Of a stretch of DNA of 10,654 nt, positions 5,958 to 10,654 are shown piece by piece. The DNA is taken from the NCBI GenBank assembly GCA_016207985.1, contig JACQYX010000276.1, positions 1 through 10,654 on the forward strand, in the 5' to 3' direction. The notes under the pieces are model-generated. The model was given only the letters and a program-made list of their open reading frames with translations, ran no database searches and was not told the DNA's origin. Each line of letters opens with the position of its first letter. The first letter of the stretch is position 1. Both the position numbers and the translations under genes were made by a program. The DNA comes from Ignavibacteriales bacterium. GTDB taxonomy: Bacteria > Bacteroidota > Ignavibacteria > UBA10030 > SZUA-254.

Positions 5958-6922
5958 ACACAAAAAAAACTTACGCCATCGGCGTTGATCTCGGTGCAAC
6001 AACTGTCAAAGCAGGGGTCGTTACAAAAAGCGGTTTCATACCCGATCAGCTTTCTGTTGATTCAAAAGCAAAGAAGGGTCCCGCAGTCGTGCTACAGCAG
6101 ATTATTTTCACGATACAAGAGATCTTCGGAAAATACAATCCATCGGAATGTCTGGGGATAGGGATCGGAACCCCGGGAGTAGTTTCTATAACAGATAGTA
6201 CTGTTCAGCATCCACCAAATTTTACCGACTGGGCAAAAGTCGATGTTGCAAAACAGATACGAAACAAATTCAAGATACCTGTCTATATCGAGAACGATGC
6301 AAACTGTGCGGCAATAGCTGAGGCAAGGTTTGGTGCCGGAATCGAATTTAAGGATTTCCTCTTCGTTATCTGGGGTACAGGAATCGGTGGCGGCGTTATA
6401 CTCGATCGGAAAATTTATCGTGGTCCCTACGGTGGAGCCGGTGAGATAGGTCATGTCTCGATCGATTATAATGGACGATTATGTAACTGCGGTAATTATG
6501 GATGCATCGAGAGTTATGTTGGTCAGCGGTACCTGTCACAGCGAACGAAAGAGATTCTGCTTGCTACACCAAAAGATAATATACAGACAAAAATTGAGAA
6601 ACTCGTGGATGGCGATTTGAATCTGCTCGATCCTGAAATCATCTCACAAGCGGCAGAGGAGGGCGATCCAATCGCAATTGGTGTGTTGGAAGAAGCCGGT
6701 ACACTGTTGGGTTATGCTCTTTCATCGATCTTAAACGTTCTTGATTTACGAGTAGTCGTCATCGGCGGTGGAGTTTCTGCCGCTCCGGCATTCGTCTACG
6801 ATGCGATCATCAAGAGCTTACGCTCACGTATCTTGAAACCTCACAAAGAGGGAGTACGTGTTATCCGGGCAAAATTAGGTAACACAGCCGGCATCATCGG
6901 TGCAGCAAGCTTAGTTTTGTGA
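5954..6922 (+). CDS. ROK family sugar kinase (glucokinase-like)
   Basis: This predicted cytoplasmic ATP-dependent sugar kinase of the ROK family (glucokinase, N-acetylmannosamine or fructokinase activities are known in the family) has 322 residues. Features: phosphate-binding loop GVDLGATTVKAGVV (10-23), GIGTPGVV (70-77), ENDANCAAIAEARFGAG (113-129, catalytic base D115), GTGIGGGVIL (141-150), EIGHVSI (164-170) with zinc ligand H167, and CNCGNYGCIE (177-186) with zinc ligands C177, C179 and C184. VVVIGGGVS follows near the end. No N-terminal DNA-binding domain is present, so it is a kinase rather than a ROK repressor. I choose the ATG at 5954 because it makes an ATGA overlap with the rarA stop and has GGTGGAGG (5935-5942) 11 bp upstream. 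The in-frame ATG at 5933 would add seven non-conserved residues. The tryptophan before GTGIGGG, where Leu is usual, is unusual. Substrate is not set by sequence. Confidence 0.88.
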   Translation: MNTKKTYAIGVDLGATTVKAGVVTKSGFIPDQLSVDSKAKKGPAVVLQQIIFTIQEIFGKYNPSECLGIGIGTPGVVSITDSTVQHPPNFTDWAKVDVAKQIRNKFKIPVYIENDANCAAIAEARFGAGIEFKDFLFVIWGTGIGGGVILDRKIYRGPYGGAGEIGHVSIDYNGRLCNCGNYGCIESYVGQRYLSQRTKEILLATPKDNIQTKIEKLVDGDLNLLDPEIISQAAEEGDPIAIGVLEEAGTLLGYALSSILNVLDLRVVVIGGGVSAAPAFVYDAIIKSLRSRILKPHKEGVRVIRAKLGNTAGIIGAASLVL

Positions 6923-6929
6923 TGCACAC

Positions 6930-9449
6930 ATGCGGTTTTCTGTTAAAATCCCAATAATTTGCTATTTCATTCCACTTCTCTTGTTTGGGCAAGAGACCAA
7001 AATCAAAGACTCCACTTCCCTGCCACTCGATACGGTAGTTGTTGATTCATCAGAAATAACACGTGATACAACGAGCTCAGTAAGCGGGGTAGACACAGTT
7101 GTCATTTACTCAAGCGCCGACTCGATTGTTTATTCGATTGAAACAAAAACAATGTCGCTCTACTCAGAGGGAAATATTAAATATCAAGCGATGGAACTTG
7201 AAGCAGGAAGGATTGACATCAATTGGGATACATCGACCCTCACAGCATTCGGCATTCAAGATACTTCCGATACAACCCAGAAACGAGAGCTGGGCTTACC
7301 TGTGATGAAAGATCGAGGTGAAGTTTACGATGGGAAAGAACTTGGTTATAATTTTAAAACAAAGCGGGGAAGAATTTTAATCGCCGATACGAAAATGGAT
7401 GAGGGTTTCTACCATGGAGAGAGGTTGAAAAAGATAGGCAAGGATGTATTGTTTGTTGCCGACGGACGATACACGACTTGCGATAAAGCTGAGCCGCATT
7501 ATTACTTCTACAGTCCGAAGATGAAAGTAACGCTTCAGGAAAAAGTTATCGCTGAGCCAATCTATATGTATATCGCAGACGTTCCGGTATTCTGGTTCCC
7601 AGTTGCCGTCTTTCCCTCTAAAGGCGGACGGCGTTCAGGAATTATAGCACCTGCAATCGCTGAAGATGCAGCACACGGTCGATTGCTCCGCCACATCGGT
7701 TACTATTGGGCAATTAACGATTATATGGACTGGAGTATCAAAACCGATCTTTACACAAAAGGAAGCTGGGCGCTGTTTTCAAATTACCAATACAATTTAC
7801 GTTATTATTTTTCCGGCGGATTATCCGGCGAATATAGAAAAATGCTTGAGGGTGAAAGCTCGGATCCGAATCGAAAAAAAAATATATCGTACAACGTACA
7901 TATCTCACACCATCAAGAAATAAATCCGACAATGCGAGCAGACGTCAATTTTACGTTTGCAAGTAATAACTCATATCGGAATACTAATAACATCAATCAA
8001 GCTTTAAATCAAGACATTACATCGAATGCAACAATTTCAAAATCTTGGGAAGGCACACCCAACAGTGTCAACATTAACGTTTCCCGAAGACAAAATCTCA
8101 TTAATGGAAATATCACCGAAACGCTTCCATCTTTAAACTTCAACCATAGTCAAAGTTATCCGTTTCGTTCATCCAAAAAAAAATCGGCTGATCCTTCCGA
8201 TCTTTCATGGTACGAATTGATCGGTGTAAGCTATCACACGAACTTTTCGAACAACCGGGCAAAAACTAAAAAAAGTATTAACGGTATCTTAACTAACATC
8301 AACGGTGTCGATACATTGACTACTGTTGAAGATTATCGTTTCGACCGCAATTACCGTCTGACTCAGGGTGTAAGCATGAGCATCGCACCCAAATTAGGAT
8401 ATTTCACAATTTCACCTTCTATGAATTATAACGATCAACGTTCATTTTCGGATAATGATATCCCTGATTCATCCAACGGTCATCTGATTACACGAAAAGA
8501 CCGTCTATGGTCTCGAAGCGGAACGTTCTCCTCAGGTGTTTCGGCAAGTACAAAAGTTTACGGTATCGTTCAGCCGGGATTCCTTGGGGTCGAGGCGTTG
8601 AGACACACAGTTTCACCGAGTCTCTCGTTTATGTATTCAAAGCAGGTGATCGGAGAAAATCTACCGCCAAAACAGATGGTGATGAGTTTTAATGTCGGAA
8701 ATAATTTCGAGATGAAGACAACACCGGAGGAAGATGGAAAGGAAGGGAAAAAAATCCAGCTTTTAAATTTGAGTACAGGTATCTCCTATAACTTTGCAGC
8801 CGATTCATTGAATTTTTCCCCCTTCAGCTTGAATTATCGAACGAGTATCGGAAACATTTTAGATATCGGTGGAAGCACTGGTTTTGACTTATACAAATTA
8901 GAACAGGTTTCTCCCGGTTATTTCAATAAGGTAAATAAATTTCTTCTAATAGAAGAAGGCAGACTTGCGAGAATGACGAATTTTTCCGTTAGTCTCTCGA
9001 CTTCACTTTCAGGTGAGAAGCAAGGCACATCAAGAGACGAACCATCGTCAGATACTTTACAGCGTCAGCTACCGAAAAGTGCATATAGAAATCTCCTCGA
9101 GGAAGAAGAGCCGGATTTCAGTATTCCATGGAGATTATCTCTTTCTTGGGATTATTCTGAAAATAAAGTTCCGCCAAGTAGATCAAGAACTTCGAATCTC
9201 CGAGGTAATTTAGAGTTTAACCTCACTGCAAATTGGAAATTCTCGGTAAGTGGGGGATACGATATAATGAATCGTGAGGTAGTTGTGCCTCAAATAAATA
9301 TCAGCCGCGATCTTCACTGCTGGATGATGGACTTCACATGGAGACCTATGGGCGCTTATCGCTTTTACTCGTTCGAGATACGTTTAAAAGCACCGCAGCT
9401 TCAGGATATCAAAGTCACGAAGACAGGCAGTGCGAGCGGCATCTATTAG
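6930..9449 (+). CDS. lptD: LptD-like outer-membrane LPS assembly protein
   Basis: This is a large outer-membrane beta-barrel of 839 residues, predicted to insert lipopolysaccharide into the outer leaflet at the end of the Lpt bridge. A signal peptide spans about 1-21 (basic MRFSVK, hydrophobic core, cleavage near FGQ-ET). A Ser/Thr/Asp-rich linker follows. The OstA/LptA-like periplasmic domain runs from about 65 to 215 (SIVYSIETKTMSLYSEGNIKY, DGRYTTCDKAEPHYYF, KVTLQEKVIAEPIYMYI). The barrel begins at PVFWFPVAVFPSKGGRRSGIIAP (219-241), a clear LptD hallmark. Repeated aromatic amphipathic strands follow to the end (SRDLHCWMMDFTWRP...LQDIKVTKTG), finishing in tyrosine. Only two cysteines remain after the signal peptide, in TTCDKAEPH and DLHCW; they could form one disulfide, unlike the two of E. 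coli LptD. The ATG is 7 bp after the ROK gene stop, so it is likely co-transcribed. It converges with clpX 41 bp further on. Confidence 0.88.
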   Translation: MRFSVKIPIICYFIPLLLFGQETKIKDSTSLPLDTVVVDSSEITRDTTSSVSGVDTVVIYSSADSIVYSIETKTMSLYSEGNIKYQAMELEAGRIDINWDTSTLTAFGIQDTSDTTQKRELGLPVMKDRGEVYDGKELGYNFKTKRGRILIADTKMDEGFYHGERLKKIGKDVLFVADGRYTTCDKAEPHYYFYSPKMKVTLQEKVIAEPIYMYIADVPVFWFPVAVFPSKGGRRSGIIAPAIAEDAAHGRLLRHIGYYWAINDYMDWSIKTDLYTKGSWALFSNYQYNLRYYFSGGLSGEYRKMLEGESSDPNRKKNISYNVHISHHQEINPTMRADVNFTFASNNSYRNTNNINQALNQDITSNATISKSWEGTPNSVNINVSRRQNLINGNITETLPSLNFNHSQSYPFRSSKKKSADPSDLSWYELIGVSYHTNFSNNRAKTKKSINGILTNINGVDTLTTVEDYRFDRNYRLTQGVSMSIAPKLGYFTISPSMNYNDQRSFSDNDIPDSSNGHLITRKDRLWSRSGTFSSGVSASTKVYGIVQPGFLGVEALRHTVSPSLSFMYSKQVIGENLPPKQMVMSFNVGNNFEMKTTPEEDGKEGKKIQLLNLSTGISYNFAADSLNFSPFSLNYRTSIGNILDIGGSTGFDLYKLEQVSPGYFNKVNKFLLIEEGRLARMTNFSVSLSTSLSGEKQGTSRDEPSSDTLQRQLPKSAYRNLLEEEEPDFSIPWRLSLSWDYSENKVPPSRSRTSNLRGNLEFNLTANWKFSVSGGYDIMNREVVVPQINISRDLHCWMMDFTWRPMGAYRFYSFEIRLKAPQLQDIKVTKTGSASGIY

Positions 9450-9490
9450 TACCACCGACTTGATCGCAATCTGGGCTTCAGTTATCGAGA

Positions 9491-10654
9491 TTAGGCAGAT
9501 GCCTTGCGTTCTTTATATAGGTAAGTTGGTTCTTTCTTTTTCAGAATAACATCTTTTGTGATATTGCACTTCACCAGATTTTGACGGGAAGGGAGATGGA
9601 ACATGATATCCAGCATCGTCTCTTCCATGATTGAGCGAAGTGCACGTGCACCGGTTCCCCGCTCGATAGCTTTATTGACTATCGCCTTGAGAGCTTCTTC
9701 TTCAAATTCTAACTCGACACCCTCCAACCGAAATAATTTCTGATATTGTTTGACGAGTGCATTCTTCGGTATTGTGAGAATGTTCAGCAACGCCTTTTCG
9801 TCCAACGAGTGAAGTGCGGCGACAACATGAAGGCGTCCGATAAATTCTGGAATCAAGCCGAATTTTAAGAGATCATCCGGCTCGACGAGCGGCAGGTATT
9901 CATCTGCCGAGTGATCTTTCTTCCCTCTTATATTCGCACCAAAACCAATCGGATTCTGGCTTACACGACGCGCGATAATCTTTTCCAATCCTTCAAAAGC
10001 ACCTCCACAAATGAATAAAATATTTTTCGTATTGACATTGATCAGACTCTGCTCCGGATGTTTTCTTCCACCTTTCGGCGGGACACCAGCAACTGTTCCC
10101 TCTAAAATTTTTAAAAGTGCCTGCTGAACTCCTTCTCCCGAAACATCACGAGTAATCGAGGCACTATCACTCTTTCGGGCAATTTTATCTATTTCATCTA
10201 TGTAAACAATGCCCCTTTCTACACGCTCAATGGCGTAATCTGCATTCTGAAGCAAATGCACTAAAACGGTTTCAACATCATCACCAACGTATCCGGCTTC
10301 TGTGAGTGTCGTAGCATCGGCAATGGCAAAAGGGACATCCAAAATTTTGGCAAGCGTTTGGGCTAAGAGGGTTTTTCCGGTTCCAGTTAGACCGAGAAGG
10401 AGGATGTTACTTTTTTCGATTTCAACGTCATCGATACGACTACTCTGATCTTTCGAGTCGATGCGCTTGTAATGATTGTAAACTGCAACGGCAAGTGTCT
10501 TTTTGGCAAACTCCTGGCCAATCACATAATCATCAAGTGCTTTTTTAATCTCTGCCGGTATTAACAAGCTGCGTGATTGCCGTCGTAAAGAATTTGCGGC
10601 GAGGTTGCTACGGAGAATATCTACCGAGCTTGCCACGCATGCGTCACGAATGAA
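9491..10654 (-). CDS. clpX: ATP-dependent Clp protease ATP-binding subunit ClpX (5' end cut by window edge)
   Basis: ClpX is the hexameric AAA+ unfoldase that feeds tagged proteins into ClpP. Counting residues from the GTG at 10636: [24 protein letters not shown] (33-56), Walker A GLTGTGKT (82-89), pore-1 loop GYVG (115-118), Walker [12 protein letters not shown] (142-152), pore-2 loop with [10 protein letters not shown] (185-194), sensor 1 [10 protein letters not shown], the ClpP-docking loop NPIGFGA (228-234), and sensor 2 GTGARALRS. The GTG is probably not the true start. The frame stays open to the window edge and reads [18 protein letters not shown], matching the end of the ClpX zinc domain and the following linker, so most of the zinc domain lies outside. 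Two oddities: the usual ICxxC pair reads IRDAC (first cysteine replaced by Arg), and Walker A has Leu where GPTG[ST]GKT has Pro. The gene runs toward lptD and ends with TAA. Confidence 0.93.
   Translation of the reverse strand, partial: FIRDACVASSVDILRSNLAANSLRRQSRSLLIPAEIKKALDDYVIGQEFAKKTLAVAVYNHYKRIDSKDQSSRIDDVEIEKSNILLLGLTGTGKTLLAQTLAKILDVPFAIADATTLTEAGYVGDDVETVLVHLLQNADYAIERVERGIVYIDEIDKIARKSDSASITRDVSGEGVQQALLKILEGTVAGVPPKGGRKHPEQSLINVNTKNILFICGGAFEGLEKIIARRVSQNPIGFGANIRGKKDHSADEYLPLVEPDDLLKFGLIPEFIGRLHVVAALHSLDEKALLNILTIPKNALVKQYQKLFRLEGVELEFEEEALKAIVNKAIERGTGARALRSIMEETMLDIMFHLPSRQNLVKCNITKDVILKKKEPTYLYKERKASA

Noticed and set aside
6922..6957. ATG at 6922 overlapping the ROK stop (TGATG)
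   Set aside because: It opens a frame of only 11 codons before TAA; the lptD signal peptide begins at 6930 in another frame.
9450..9490. Bidirectional terminator between the convergent lptD and clpX
   Set aside because: The 41-bp gap shows no convincing inverted repeat or T run; termination may be by another mechanism or within coding ends.
10634..10636. GTG as the true clpX start
   Set aside because: The frame continues to the window edge and the upstream residues match the ClpX zinc-domain end, so the gene is cut by the edge rather than starting here.
1..10654. CRISPR array, tRNA, rRNA, insertion sequence or phage genes
   Set aside because: No regularly spaced direct repeats, cloverleaf-like sequences, transposase/integrase motifs or phage structural genes were seen on either strand.

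Overview
The window is about 10.6 kb of moderate-GC bacterial chromosome. It most resembles the Bacteroidota/Chlorobiota/Ignavibacteria (FCB) branch. The support is an LptD-type outer-membrane LPS assembly protein with a Bacteroidota-like C-terminus, a ClpX whose linker after the zinc domain resembles Chlorobi-type ClpX, several starts without a clear Shine-Dalgarno sequence, and small palindromic repeats lying inside genes. The phylum call is an inference from remembered families, not a search.

Left part (1-2012): the tail of an unidentified gene overlaps by one base a type III-like (Mod, beta-class) DNA adenine methyltransferase gene. That gene is broken: the two halves are in different frames, and about 60-70 codons between the DPPF motif and the FRNEIIW segment appear to be missing. 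The reading frame also carries three embedded palindromic repeats. No restriction/helicase subunit follows it inside the window.

Middle (2013-4157): a 148-bp intergenic region with a candidate promoter and an 18-bp perfect palindrome precedes a class II (zinc) aldolase gene. Its protein has an unusual C-terminal amphipathic tail resembling a microcompartment encapsulation peptide. Next is D-alanine-D-alanine ligase (ddl), which stops at an in-frame amber codon inside the conserved PGFT-S-IS motif. The remaining 48 codons follow in the same frame up to a TAA.

Right part (4158-9449): a tight same-strand run of housekeeping genes encodes an FtsB/DivIC-type septum protein, RarA/MgsA, a ROK-family sugar kinase (ATGA overlap with rarA) and LptD (7-nt gap after the ROK gene). 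Cell wall, division, replication-fork maintenance and outer-membrane assembly are thus grouped. Converging from the other strand is clpX (9491 to the window edge), cut at its 5' end. It shows an apparent loss of one zinc-binding cysteine and a Pro-to-Leu change in Walker A.

The most notable signals are the family of small palindromic elements translated in frame inside genes (similar in idea to Rickettsia palindromic elements), the amber-interrupted ddl, the encapsulation-peptide-like aldolase tail, and the operator-like palindrome upstream of the aldolase. I saw no CRISPR array, tRNA, rRNA or insertion sequence.
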